Source of the DNA: Chitinophaga silvatica
Lineage (GTDB): Bacteria; Bacteroidota; Bacteroidia; Chitinophagales; Chitinophagaceae
Length of the DNA: 64,000 nt
Assembly (NCBI RefSeq): GCF_003419895.1
Contig: NZ_QPMM01000002.1
Span: forward strand, 806,001-870,000
Reading direction: 5' to 3'
This document shows, in pieces, positions 35,356 through 43,751 of this stretch. How positions within the stretch are numbered: position 1 is the first letter of the stretch; the number at the start of each line of letters is the position of its first letter. The notes under the pieces were generated by a model. The model was given only the letters and a program-made list of their open reading frames with translations, made no database searches and was not told the DNA's origin. Made by a program: the position numbers and the translations under genes.

Positions 35356-36981
35356 ATGAAAAAATATATATACTTCTATGCGTTTTTGATAGGTTGTTTT
35401 ACTGCCTGTACAAAAGATGCAGTTAAATCCTCCGGTGAGAATCCATATGGAGATCAGGTACAACCAGCCATTACACTGAAGAAGGACGGACTTAATCCGA
35501 CCTCCGGAAAGGTGGGTGATGTAGTTACACTGGGAGGAAAAAATTTCCTTAAGAATAAAGACCAAATAAGTTTTCTGTTTAATAATGTAAAAGCAGAAGT
35601 TGTAGAATTGACTGATACCACTGCAAAGCTTAAGGTGCCGGGATTTGCTGCAACAGGAAATATTACTGTATTGGTAAATCAGGAATATTATTATGGCCCT
35701 TTCTTTAGAGTGAATGGTGTCTTCGAAATGGTTACAGATTACCCGGGTACTTCACAGGGGGCAAATGGTTACGTTGCAGACATCATTCCAATTTCGGGTA
35801 ATAAATATCTGATGGTAGGGAATTTTAACAGGTATGGTTCTACGGATAACAGTGGAAAAGGAATGAAAAGTGTTGTCAGAGTTAAAGCTGACGGTACCTG
35901 GGACCAAACATTTGCCAATGGAATGGTAAATGGTTGTGATGGTACTGTTACATCCGGCTATGAGTTGAAAAACACACCTTATTATCTGGTGGCAGGTTCA
36001 TTCAGCTCTTTTGCTACTGTAGCAAATTGTAACTCAATTGCTGCTATTTATGCCTCCACCGGTGGACTGGTTACTGATAAAGTAATCAATAACGTTACAC
36101 ATACTGAGTATACAACCTCTGCACTCAAAGGTGGACTATCAGGATCGATTTATAAAATGGATGTTATAGAAGGGGCTGATCTGAAGTCGACCAAAGTATT
36201 GGCAGTAGGTAAATTCAGGTTTTTTGTTCAGCCTAATTACCAGTTGCTCAACTATCAGGGGCTGGATTCAGTGCATCTGGATTCCGTACAGGTTTCCTGG
36301 AATATTGCCCGGCTAAATGGAGATGGAACATTGGATAGTACTTTCAATTATGATTTGGTAAATCATCGTGGAAATCCAGGTCCGAATGATTTTATCGCTA
36401 CCTCATTGCTGTTACCTGATGGTAAAATTCTTATTGCAGGTGGTTTCACAACTTATAATGGTCAGCCGGCCAATAGAATTGCACGTCTGAATCCTGATGG
36501 TTCTCTGGATAATACTTTCAGTTCAGCTGCCGGACCTGATTTAGAAGTTACTGGTCTTACCAGGCAGCCAGATGGCAAAATCATTCTTGTTGGCAACTTT
36601 AATACCTATGGCGGCGCCAAAGCTCCGCGGGTAACAAGAATTAATGCAGACGGGGCTGTAGATCCTTCATTCAATGTAGGTCTGGGAACTGAAGATGCAG
36701 TAGTACATGCAGATTTGATGCCAGGTGGAGAAATTATTCTGAATGGTACCTTTATTAAATTCGGACAATATTACCGCAATGGTTTTATAGTTCTGAATCC
36801 TGATGGTAGTCCTCATCCTACTTACAATACAACTGGTGGTTTAACATTCCTGAACGGTAGTTTTGGTCTTATCTCGAAAATAATACCGGTTGAAGGTGAG
36901 AAATCATTGTTGATGGTGGGTAGTTTGACAAACTTTGATTACCGTACGGTACAAAGATTAGTAAAGATTAAATACCAATAA
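35356..36981 (+). CDS. Lipoprotein with IPT/TIG domain and delta-60 (DUF5122) propeller repeats, DUF5008-like
   Basis: A 541-residue lipoprotein (lipobox TAC at about Cys18). An IPT/TIG immunoglobulin-like domain covers about 36-115 (LNPTSGKVGDVVTLGGKNF). The C-terminal part has several delta-60 repeats, each with the pattern PDGKILIAGGFTTYNG ... IARLNPDGSLDNTF (about 350-500), forming a beta-propeller. The domain set agrees with the DUF5008 proteins seen at the end of such SusCD operons. It is the last gene of the eight-gene operon and is followed by a terminator. It is probably surface exposed and could bind glycan or protein. Confidence 0.78.
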   Translation: MKKYIYFYAFLIGCFTACTKDAVKSSGENPYGDQVQPAITLKKDGLNPTSGKVGDVVTLGGKNFLKNKDQISFLFNNVKAEVVELTDTTAKLKVPGFAATGNITVLVNQEYYYGPFFRVNGVFEMVTDYPGTSQGANGYVADIIPISGNKYLMVGNFNRYGSTDNSGKGMKSVVRVKADGTWDQTFANGMVNGCDGTVTSGYELKNTPYYLVAGSFSSFATVANCNSIAAIYASTGGLVTDKVINNVTHTEYTTSALKGGLSGSIYKMDVIEGADLKSTKVLAVGKFRFFVQPNYQLLNYQGLDSVHLDSVQVSWNIARLNGDGTLDSTFNYDLVNHRGNPGPNDFIATSLLLPDGKILIAGGFTTYNGQPANRIARLNPDGSLDNTFSSAAGPDLEVTGLTRQPDGKIILVGNFNTYGGAKAPRVTRINADGAVDPSFNVGLGTEDAVVHADLMPGGEIILNGTFIKFGQYYRNGFIVLNPDGSPHPTYNTTGGLTFLNGSFGLISKIIPVEGEKSLLMVGSLTNFDYRTVQRLVKIKYQ

Positions 36982-37004
36982 CACGCGAGCAAAGCAGTAT
37001 TCAC

Positions 37005-37038
37005 AAAAGGTGTTTCAGGGAAACCTGGAACACCTTTT
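37005..37038. terminator. Terminator after the tandem SusCD operon
   Basis: Stem AAAAGGTGTT plus CAGG pairing with CCTG plus AACACCTTTT, loop GAAA, flanked by A and T tracts. It can serve both the operon (rightward) and the convergent LacI gene, whose stop codon adjoins it. Confidence 0.9.
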
Positions 37039-37039
37039 C

Positions 37040-38044
37040 TTATTGTTGTAATGTTGAATTTCGGATAAAGAGCTGGCTGGGAATTTCCATACTCTGCTGG
37101 GTTAAAGTTACATGGCTGTTTTTCAGTGCTTTGAAAAGTAAAGTAGCTGCTGCTTTTCCCATTTCAAAAGCGGGTTGATAAACAGTGGTTAATGACGGAT
37201 ATAGAAAACGGGCAGTAGAGAGATTTGAGAAGCCAATTACTTTTAAATCCTTTGGCAGTTGAAGTTTTAAAGTTTCTGCTGCTTCATATACATTCGTGGC
37301 TAGTTTTTCAGTTGTAGCAATTACTCCGTCAAATTTCCCGAGCCTGAGCGTATCACTTAACAGCTGATTTGCTTCCCTCGTAAAATAAGTTACTGAATTA
37401 TTGGTAACAGGAAGCTGGTATTCTGTTAAAGCCCGATAAAACCCCTTAATCCGCTCCCTCATAATGGTTAATTGCTCTGATGCGGCCAGCAAACCTATAT
37501 TTCGGCATCCAACCTCAATTAAGTGTTTGGTTGCAATATAAGCTGCTTCACTGTCGTTGGTGGTGATTTTGGCCGTTGCTACCTCTTCACAAACTCTGTC
37601 AAAAAACACAAGCGGCAGCTCTTTAGAAAGTTGTGAAAGAGAATGTTCTGAGTTGGCTGTTTCCATCGTAACCGAAATTAGTACTCCGTCTACTCGGCCA
37701 CTTTGGAAATCTTTCAGAATGGCCTGCTCCTTTTCACTGCTTTCATGCGTCAGATAAATAAGTACATGATATCCTTTTTCCTGTGCAACAGCTTCAATTC
37801 CGTTAATAGCCTCTGCAAAAAAGCTATCAGCGATTTCAGGAATAACTACAGCTATTGTTTTGCTTGATTTTTTTCTAAGGCTACTGGCATACGGATTAGG
37901 AACATAATTCAACTCCTTAGCCAGGTCTTGTACCCGCTTGCGTGTTTCTTCACTGATTTCATGACTGTTGTTTAATGCCTTGGAAATAGTAGCCGTTGAT
38001 AATTGCAGTTTTTCCGCCAACATTCTGATCGTAACATTTTCCAT
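37040..38044 (-). CDS. LacI family transcriptional regulator
   Basis: A 334-residue repressor. The N-terminal helix-turn-helix and hinge are typical: VTIRMLAEKLQLSTATISKALN (about 4-25), then NPYASSLRKKSSKTIAVVIPEIADSF (given for position, about 53-78) leading into the periplasmic-binding-protein-like effector domain with DGVLISVTMETA, VFFDRV and VIGFSNLSTARFLYPSLTTV. It is convergent to the tandem SusCD operon and divergent from the inositol oxygenase gene. A palindrome at its own start suggests autoregulation and control of the divergent genes. The effector is likely a sugar or inositol, but this is inference. Confidence 0.93.
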   Translation of the reverse strand: MENVTIRMLAEKLQLSTATISKALNNSHEISEETRKRVQDLAKELNYVPNPYASSLRKKSSKTIAVVIPEIADSFFAEAINGIEAVAQEKGYHVLIYLTHESSEKEQAILKDFQSGRVDGVLISVTMETANSEHSLSQLSKELPLVFFDRVCEEVATAKITTNDSEAAYIATKHLIEVGCRNIGLLAASEQLTIMRERIKGFYRALTEYQLPVTNNSVTYFTREANQLLSDTLRLGKFDGVIATTEKLATNVYEAAETLKLQLPKDLKVIGFSNLSTARFLYPSLTTVYQPAFEMGKAAATLLFKALKNSHVTLTQQSMEIPSQLFIRNSTLQQ

Positions 38045-38046
38045 AG

Positions 38047-38066
38047 TTACTTAATCGGTTAAGTAA
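38047..38066. promoter_or_regulatory. Predicted LacI-type operator
   Basis: TTACTTAATCGGTTAAGTAA is a CG-centred palindrome with eight matched bases on each side. It begins two bases upstream of the LacI start codon and about 93 bp before the inositol oxygenase ATG. Confidence 0.65.
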
Positions 38067-38158
38067 ATAAAGTTATTCTTTTATGCGGAAGTTTTTTGAA
38101 AAGATCGCATATTGGAAGTAAATCTCCGTTTTCCACGAATTCCTTAAATTATTTAGTT

Positions 38159-39028
38159 ATGGATAAACCAAATGCAACTCCACTTACGTCGTTAGATCAA
38201 TGGGAAGATGACTTGCTTCAGCGTTATCCAGATCCTGCGAATATCAATCAGGAAAAGAAACAAACAGAGTTCCGCAATTATGATGCTCCGCCAAGAGACA
38301 CCGTACGCGAGTTCTACCGTTTAAATCATACCTACCAATCATATGCTTTTGTAAGAGAAAAAGAAAAAGAGTTTCTTGCTTTTGATAAAAAGGAAATGTC
38401 GGTTTGGGATGCATTTAATTTTCTGAACCAACTGGTAGATGATTCCGATCCCGATACGGATCTGGACCAGTTTCAACATTTATTGCAAACTTCAGAGGCA
38501 ATACGTGCCGATGGGCATCCCGACTGGATGGTGCTTACTGGCCTTTTCCATGACATGGGCAAGGTATTATGCCTGTTTGGTGAGCCACAATGGGCTGTAG
38601 TAGGAGATACTTATCCCGTAGGTTGCGCATTCTCCGATAAAATCGTATATTCAGAATATTTCAAAAATAACCCTGATATCAATAACCCGGATTATAACAC
38701 GAAATACGGAGTGTATGAACCTAATTGCGGTTTGCGTAATGTGCATTTGAGTTGGGGCCACGATGAATACATTTATCAGATGATGAAGCCTTATTTGCCG
38801 GAACCGGCCTTATATATGCTTCGTTATCACTCATTTTATCCTCAGCATAAAGAACATGCGTATGAACACCTGATGGATAAACATGACGTTGAAATGTTTA
38901 AATATGTAAATCTTTTCAATCCATACGATCTTTATTCTAAAAGTCCAACACCTCCGGATTGGAAAGTACTTAAACCTTATTATGAAGATCTGGTAGCGAA
39001 GTATCTGCCATCCACCTTAAAATTCTGA
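38159..39028 (+). CDS. myo-Inositol oxygenase
   Basis: A 289-residue homologue of eukaryotic MIOX, the di-iron enzyme that oxidises myo-inositol to D-glucuronate. All six metal ligands are visible: His107 (FQHLLQTSEAIR), His131 and Asp132 (GLFHDMGK), His201 (LSWGHDEY), His224 (RYHSFYPQH) and Asp257 (FNPYDLYSKS). The length equals the mammalian enzyme. I use the ATG at 38159; a frame from 38096 lacks family similarity in its first 21 codons. It is followed by an SSS symporter and lies behind a predicted LacI operator, which supports an inositol catabolic role. Confidence 0.95.
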   Translation: MDKPNATPLTSLDQWEDDLLQRYPDPANINQEKKQTEFRNYDAPPRDTVREFYRLNHTYQSYAFVREKEKEFLAFDKKEMSVWDAFNFLNQLVDDSDPDTDLDQFQHLLQTSEAIRADGHPDWMVLTGLFHDMGKVLCLFGEPQWAVVGDTYPVGCAFSDKIVYSEYFKNNPDINNPDYNTKYGVYEPNCGLRNVHLSWGHDEYIYQMMKPYLPEPALYMLRYHSFYPQHKEHAYEHLMDKHDVEMFKYVNLFNPYDLYSKSPTPPDWKVLKPYYEDLVAKYLPSTLKF

Positions 39029-39046
39029 CGGGGAACAATGTAATCC

Positions 39047-39095
39047 AAAGACCTTCCTGATAAGTACCATTTAGGGGCTTGTCGAGAAGGTCTTT
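39047..39095 (+). terminator. Possible terminator or processing hairpin after the inositol oxygenase gene
   Basis: A 10-bp stem AAAGACCTTC/GAAGGTCTTT with a 29-nt loop, followed by TATTC. It is weaker than a standard terminator and could let some transcription into the symporter gene 31 bp further on. Confidence 0.5.
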
Positions 39096-39125
39096 TATTC
39101 TCTGTTTGCCCACCTAATTCCACTT

Positions 39126-40817
39126 ATGAAGCATCAACTTGTTTACAAAGATTTCCTCGTTTTTGCATTATACTTCATTATCGTTGCCGTTTATGGCTAT
39201 TGGATCTATAGAAAAAAGCAGAAGAATGCGACCAGTGAGTCGAAAAATTTCTTCCTGGCAGAAGGCTCACTTACCTGGTGGGCAATAGGAGCTTCTATAA
39301 TCGCTTCTAATATTTCGGCTGAGCAATTCATCGGAATGAGCGGTGATGGTTTCTTTGTGGGTATAGCCGTGAGTGTATATGAATGGTTAGGCGCTGCTGC
39401 CCTGATTATTGTAGCAGTATTTCTCATGCCGGTTTATATCCGTAATAAGATATATACCATGCCCCAGTTCCTGAAGATGCGTTACAATGAAACAGTAGCG
39501 CTCATAATGTCTGTATTCTGGTTGTTTTTATATGTGTTTGTTAACCTAACTTCTATCCTTTATTTAGGAGCATTGGCAATCAACGGATTACTTGGTGGTG
39601 CTTATTTTCATGAAGTGATGATTGCCCTGGCAATTTTTGCAGTTGTAATTACTTTGGGGGGAATGAAGGTAATCGGATATACTGATGTAATTCAGGTAGG
39701 GGTACTGATTATCGGCGGGCTTGCAACCACCTGCATGGCACTTACCGTAGTAAGTGAAAAATTTGGAATGGGAAAAGATATTGTTGCCGGCTTTAATATT
39801 TTAATGCAGGAAGCACCAGATCATTTCCATATGATGCTCAACAAACCTGAAGTAGGAGCTTCCCAGGAGTATATCAATAAATATCTGATCCTTCCTGGTT
39901 TCGGTATGTACATAGCCGGACAGTGGATCAGTAACCTAAATTATTGGGGATGTAATCAGTATATCACTCAACGTGCTTTAGGGGCCGATTTACCGACTGC
40001 AAGAACAGGGATTTTATTTGCAGGATTACTGAAAATTTTGATGCCAGTAATTGTAATGTTGCCAGGTATTGTTGCATATGTATTATATCAGCGCGGGTTT
40101 CTTCCTCAATTGGAAGGAGGGCAAAAAGATGGGGCCTATGCTGCTATCCTTACATTATTACCCGCCGGACTTAAAGGCTTAGCCATTGCAGCTCTCACAG
40201 CGGCAATTGTAGCATCGCTGGCAGGAAAATCCAATAGTATCTCCACCATTTTTACACTGGATATTTATAAAAAATATATCCATACCAAAGCAGATGAAAA
40301 GCAATTGGTTTGGGTAGGCCGGGTAACTATAGTTGTTGCCATTATTGTTGGGGTATTATTTACCTGGAATGATTTACTTGATATAGGTGGGGCTGGAGGA
40401 TATACTTTTGTACAGAAATATTCAAGTTTTATTAGCCCGGGTGTTTTTGCCACTTTTATACTGGGGATGTTCTGGAAACGTACAAGTGGTACTGCTGCGA
40501 TAGCGGGAATTATTGTGGGTTTTGCAGCTTCTGTATTTTTCAACCAGATTGCCGTGAAGGTAATGGGGCCTGAAACTATTTTATATAGTGCATTTCCAAA
40601 TGCACATGGTGAGTATGAAATACCATTTTTTATTAGTCTTGGTTGGTCTTTCCTGACTACAGTACTGGTAATGGTGGCTATAAGTCTTGCTGGTCCGCGT
40701 ATCAGTCCTAAAGCCTTTACACTCGATAAGGGGATGTTTAAATTATCTCCTTCCAGTATAATATTAATCGCAACGATAGTATTGCTGTTATCAGCATTGT
40801 ATGTGAAGTTCTGGTAG
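39126..40817 (+). CDS. Sodium:solute symporter (SSS family, SGLT-like)
   Basis: A 563-residue inner-membrane protein with about 14 hydrophobic helices. The family marks are SKNFFLAEGSLTWWAIGASI (about 39-58), SNISAEQFIGMSGDGF (about 62-77) and YWGCNQYITQRALGA (about 276-290) for the substrate site, with IAALTAAIVASLAGKSNSIS (about 357-376) near the sodium site. This is the SGLT branch that carries sugars, myo-inositol or sialic acids. Its place after the inositol oxygenase gene makes myo-inositol the best guess. The stop codon is followed at once by inverted repeat copy 4. Confidence 0.92.
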   Translation: MKHQLVYKDFLVFALYFIIVAVYGYWIYRKKQKNATSESKNFFLAEGSLTWWAIGASIIASNISAEQFIGMSGDGFFVGIAVSVYEWLGAAALIIVAVFLMPVYIRNKIYTMPQFLKMRYNETVALIMSVFWLFLYVFVNLTSILYLGALAINGLLGGAYFHEVMIALAIFAVVITLGGMKVIGYTDVIQVGVLIIGGLATTCMALTVVSEKFGMGKDIVAGFNILMQEAPDHFHMMLNKPEVGASQEYINKYLILPGFGMYIAGQWISNLNYWGCNQYITQRALGADLPTARTGILFAGLLKILMPVIVMLPGIVAYVLYQRGFLPQLEGGQKDGAYAAILTLLPAGLKGLAIAALTAAIVASLAGKSNSISTIFTLDIYKKYIHTKADEKQLVWVGRVTIVVAIIVGVLFTWNDLLDIGGAGGYTFVQKYSSFISPGVFATFILGMFWKRTSGTAAIAGIIVGFAASVFFNQIAVKVMGPETILYSAFPNAHGEYEIPFFISLGWSFLTTVLVMVAISLAGPRISPKAFTLDKGMFKLSPSSIILIATIVLLLSALYVKFW

Positions 40818-40818
40818 T

Positions 40819-40993
40819 GTTTCTCGCAAAGGCGGAAAGACTAATATTAAGAGGCAGAGATTTTTATTAAGAGTTTGAATGTGAAATTTTGATAATTATT
40901 ATTCAAATCAGAAAGATATTTACATCCCATTCTTTTAACTCTTAATAAAAATCTCTGCTGCTTAATATTAATCTTCGGTTCTTTGCGAGAAAC
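40819..40993. repeat. Long inverted repeat, copy 4 of the family
   Basis: Arms begin GTTTCTCGCAAAG and continue through TAATATTAAG to CAGAGATTTTTATTAAGAG (left about 40819-40873, right about 40939-40993) with scattered mismatches. The unpaired centre is AT-rich and differs from copies 2 and 3. It exactly fills the space between two convergent stop codons, the symporter's at 40815-40817 and the cytochrome's at 40993-40995. Confidence 0.9.
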
Positions 40994-42012
40994 TAATAAA
41001 CAGCTTTCAGGCCATTGTTTTTATAGAAGTCTATGATAGGCTGATAAGGTCCGTATTTGTGCTGAGCTACCGAAAATGAGTCTTTAAATGGTCCGTGATC
41101 GTAATCTATAGCTTTCTCTTCGATGTGAGGATAATCAAAGCTTTTAGGATTTGGTCGAGGGTGAATTTCATCATTATTCACAAAAGCGGCAATATCCATC
41201 GCTTCCTGATCTGTAAGAAAAGCAACGCCAGGTTTAACTTTATCATAAGGCATATTGTTTTTCAACCATTCTGCCTGTTTAATTACTCTGTGCATACTAG
41301 AGCCCGGCTGATAAGCGGAGTTGCCCCACAGTGGTGGATATATGTAAGTGCTTTTGTCTTCATTCCATTGTCCTTCTCCCTGAACACCATGACAACGGGC
41401 ACAATTTTCCTGATAAAGATGTTGTCCTTTTTCCGGATTAGCTGCAATAGCCGGGAAGGTGACATGCAGGTTTTTCGCACCTTTAAAAGGTTTGTCTTTA
41501 GGCACAAAACTGCTTATCCAGCGGAAGTAGGATAAGAAAGCTACCATTTCTTTACTATCCAACGGCAATGGTTTACCATTATGCGGGCGGGTAACACAAT
41601 TATTGACCCTTTCGGCCAATGTAAGTACTTTTCCTTCCCGGCCTCTGTACTGAGGGTAATTATCGTGGGAAGTCATCAGATTGAAAGAGAATGCTTTGGT
41701 TCCTGCATCCTGGTGGCAGTTGGTACAATTCATTTTGTTGCCAAGGTATTTTCCGGCACTCCCATCCGGCCCGATGTACCTGGCCGTATTGAGCATAAGT
41801 TCCCTGCCATAGCGTACGAGTTCACCGTACTTATCATTAGGGATTAATGTAGTGTCAGGAATAATGAAGTCTGTAACGACTTTAGTACCTGAGCTATCGA
41901 TGGCTTTCTTTTGCTGGCTTCCCGAAGAGCCACAGGACATAATAATGGAGACTGCTCCACCGCAAATTAGACTGGTGATAACTAAGCGACGCATACGTTG
42001 GCTTTTTTTCAT
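40993..42012 (-). CDS. Dihaem cytochrome c lipoprotein, TsdA-like
   Basis: A 339-residue exported lipoprotein with lipobox IIMSC. Haem motifs are CTNCH (in KMNCTNCHQDAG) and CARCH (in QENCARCHGVQGEG). The block YGRELMLNTARYIGPDG, the first haem motif and NNCVTRPHNGKPLPLDSKEM match the order in thiosulphate dehydrogenase/tetrathionate reductase TsdA, where the second block reads roughly N.CM.RS.NG. A function on sulphur compounds is therefore possible but not proven. The ATG at 42012 gives MKKSQRMRRLV as the n-region; the frame extends to 42057. Confidence 0.82.
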   Translation of the reverse strand: MKKSQRMRRLVITSLICGGAVSIIMSCGSSGSQQKKAIDSSGTKVVTDFIIPDTTLIPNDKYGELVRYGRELMLNTARYIGPDGSAGKYLGNKMNCTNCHQDAGTKAFSFNLMTSHDNYPQYRGREGKVLTLAERVNNCVTRPHNGKPLPLDSKEMVAFLSYFRWISSFVPKDKPFKGAKNLHVTFPAIAANPEKGQHLYQENCARCHGVQGEGQWNEDKSTYIYPPLWGNSAYQPGSSMHRVIKQAEWLKNNMPYDKVKPGVAFLTDQEAMDIAAFVNNDEIHPRPNPKSFDYPHIEEKAIDYDHGPFKDSFSVAQHKYGPYQPIIDFYKNNGLKAVY

Positions 42013-42097
42013 TGTTACATAAACGTGGATGGATTTCAGGCATAGATTCCTAAACATTGTTCACTGAAATTGTCCATATAGTTGGCTAAAATAAGAA

Positions 42098-42120
42098 AGT
42101 CCCGGGAGGATCCCAGGACT
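42098..42120 (-). terminator. Terminator after the cobalamin-regulated lipoprotein gene
   Basis: Nine-bp stem (AGTCCTGGG/CCCGGGACT on the bottom strand, one T-G pair) with a five-base loop, followed by TTTCTTATTTT. It ends the riboswitch transcription unit 26 bp after the stop codon. Confidence 0.88.
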
Positions 42121-42145
42121 TTTTCAAATCAGAATAATAATCTGG

Positions 42146-43330
42146 TTATTTGATATTAAAGTCTCTTACTCCGGCAACTTCGGTAGACACTTCGCCCAGC
42201 CATCCGGCTTCTTTACGGATAGAAGTATACACTCTGATAAAGTTGATGCCACTTAACTTAACTGGCTTGCCATTTTTGTCAATGGCCCAGTCCAGCTTAA
42301 TTTTAGCGGCATCGCTATTATTAGGCTGATTATCGGCATATCCATAATCGAAGGCCGGTAATATCCAGTATTGTCCACCTGGCGTGGTTGAAGTATTAAC
42401 GATATGATCGTCACGTAACCGTGTACCCGTGAAGGTAATACTGTCGCCTTTCCATTGTGGGTAATAAGACTGGTTATGGTAAATATTTTTTAACAAATAC
42501 CCTTCTTTGCCCTGGTTATCCTTGTATCTGATATACGCGCTATCGGAAATTGTTCTATCGCTACTAGGTACCCGGGTTTTGTTTTCATCGGGTTTATAAT
42601 AGGTAATCTGGTAGTTTTTAATAGTCTTTGGATTATTGTGTTCAGAACCTGCGATTTCATACCATTCATCATCAGGCAGGCCATTTCCGTTGACATCCTG
42701 AGCTACCTGGATAATTCCCGGTTCTCCGTTATTAGCAAAGGCATTACCTAAAACAATAAAGGAGTATTCACCGGGTTTATTAAGAATGGTATGATCAAAT
42801 CCCATTGTTACAAAACCTCCGAAGCCGCCTAACGATACCATTCTTTCATTAGTAAGTTCATTTAATGCTTTTTTTGCCATATCCTCAGCGGTTTCACCTT
42901 TATTCCAGGTTGGCAAAGTATTGGTGAATTGACCGGGGGCCGGAAAAAACTCAAATACCTGAGTAACTGCATTTTTGTAAGGAACAGTTACAGCAGAGAT
43001 AGTAACCGGTATTTCCCTGGAAGTATTACCTGCAGCTGTTTTAACTGTGAAGTTGAGTGTTAATACTCCGATGGAGTCAAAAGCATAGGAAAGCGATTTG
43101 GTTGTAGCTAAGGTATCTTTACCAAGCATCCAGGTAAATGTTGCATTCTCGGCATTTGTAACTGTAGGGTCGATATGTACAAGTTGCATATTATCGGCCT
43201 TAAAACCGCCTGCAGGAGTTGTGATATCGATAGCCGGTAAAATAACCGGTGCTGCATGTTCATCATTTTTCGAACAACTGACAGCTAATAGCGTTACTGC
43301 CATGGCAAGGAGTAGCCATTTTTTTCTCAT
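42146..43330 (-). CDS. Cobalamin-riboswitch-controlled surface lipoprotein with PKD-like domain
   Basis: A 394-residue lipoprotein (lipobox AVSC, Cys19, then SKNDEH). Residues about 45-112 form a PKD-like module, with ATFTWMLGKDTLATTKSLSY. Residues about 125-394 form the conserved part: VSLGGFGGFVTMGFDHTI, FIVLGNAFANNGEPGIIQV, DVNGNGLPDDEWYEIAGSE and GWLGEVSTEVAGVRDF. Such 'cell surface proteins' occur at B12-transport loci of Bacteroidota, where surface cobalamin binders assist BtuB. Control by a cobalamin riboswitch supports that role here. No btuB or btuG homologue adjoins it, and a terminator follows, so it is a single-gene unit. Confidence 0.8.
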   Translation of the reverse strand: MRKKWLLLAMAVTLLAVSCSKNDEHAAPVILPAIDITTPAGGFKADNMQLVHIDPTVTNAENATFTWMLGKDTLATTKSLSYAFDSIGVLTLNFTVKTAAGNTSREIPVTISAVTVPYKNAVTQVFEFFPAPGQFTNTLPTWNKGETAEDMAKKALNELTNERMVSLGGFGGFVTMGFDHTILNKPGEYSFIVLGNAFANNGEPGIIQVAQDVNGNGLPDDEWYEIAGSEHNNPKTIKNYQITYYKPDENKTRVPSSDRTISDSAYIRYKDNQGKEGYLLKNIYHNQSYYPQWKGDSITFTGTRLRDDHIVNTSTTPGGQYWILPAFDYGYADNQPNNSDAAKIKLDWAIDKNGKPVKLSGINFIRVYTSIRKEAGWLGEVSTEVAGVRDFNIK

Positions 43331-43559
43331 TATGTTTGGTTTTTATATCCATATCAGTTGCGGTTGAGTGAATTCTGTACATAACATACCTGATAGGCAA
43401 AAAAATGCCTTTGGCCATGTGGATACATGATCCCTTAAACGCAATATTCACATAACTACCTTCGTCACACGAAAAAGTAAGGAAATATCAAGGTGTGGAA
43501 ACTATTGTTCCACAGGTTGAAATTATTCCAAGCTTCATTCCACGAAAGCTTAAAAATTA
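43331..43559 (-). other. Untranslated leader between the cobalamin riboswitch and the lipoprotein gene
   Basis: About 230 nt of leader. It holds two hairpins that may form the expression platform: TGTGGAA/TTCCACA (43494-43514) and AAGCTT/AAGCTT (43530-43551). A third small one is AGGCA/TGCCT (43395-43410). A 62-codon frame here lacks coding character. Confidence 0.5.
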
Positions 43560-43745
43560 TAATTGTCTGGCAGGTATTCTGACTTATCTCTGTTTTGGGC
43601 AGCCTTCCCATCTCTGGTTTATAGAGAAAGTGGCTAATAGAAATGCCTTAACATTATTGAGACTTACAGCAGCGGGACTGTCTGGGAGTTGCACCCAAGT
43701 TCCCTTTTAATCATCTGGCAAAAGATAGCTGACAGATGAACCATA
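43560..43745 (-). ncRNA. Cobalamin (adenosylcobalamin-type) riboswitch
   Basis: On the bottom strand the conserved core reads AAAAGGGAA, then GGGTGCAACTCCCA, then ACAGTCCCGCTGCTGTAAG (43705-43663). Further on are GGAAGGCTGCCC and the B12 box AGTCAGAATACCTGCC (43584-43569). Order, spacing and sequence match the cobalamin riboswitch class. A P2-like stem CATCTG/CAGATG lies at the 5' side. It lies downstream of a consensus promoter and in the leader of the surface lipoprotein gene at 42146-43330. Confidence 0.95.
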
Positions 43746-43751
43746 ACGGCG

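Noticed and set aside
41095..41535. 146-codon frame opposite the cytochrome gene
   Set aside because: It is a shadow of the cytochrome c gene, whose haem motifs, lipobox and family blocks are clear.
43263..43451. 62-codon leftward frame in the riboswitch leader, possible leader peptide
   Set aside because: It overlaps the lipoprotein start in another frame and has no coding character; the leader is explained by the riboswitch.
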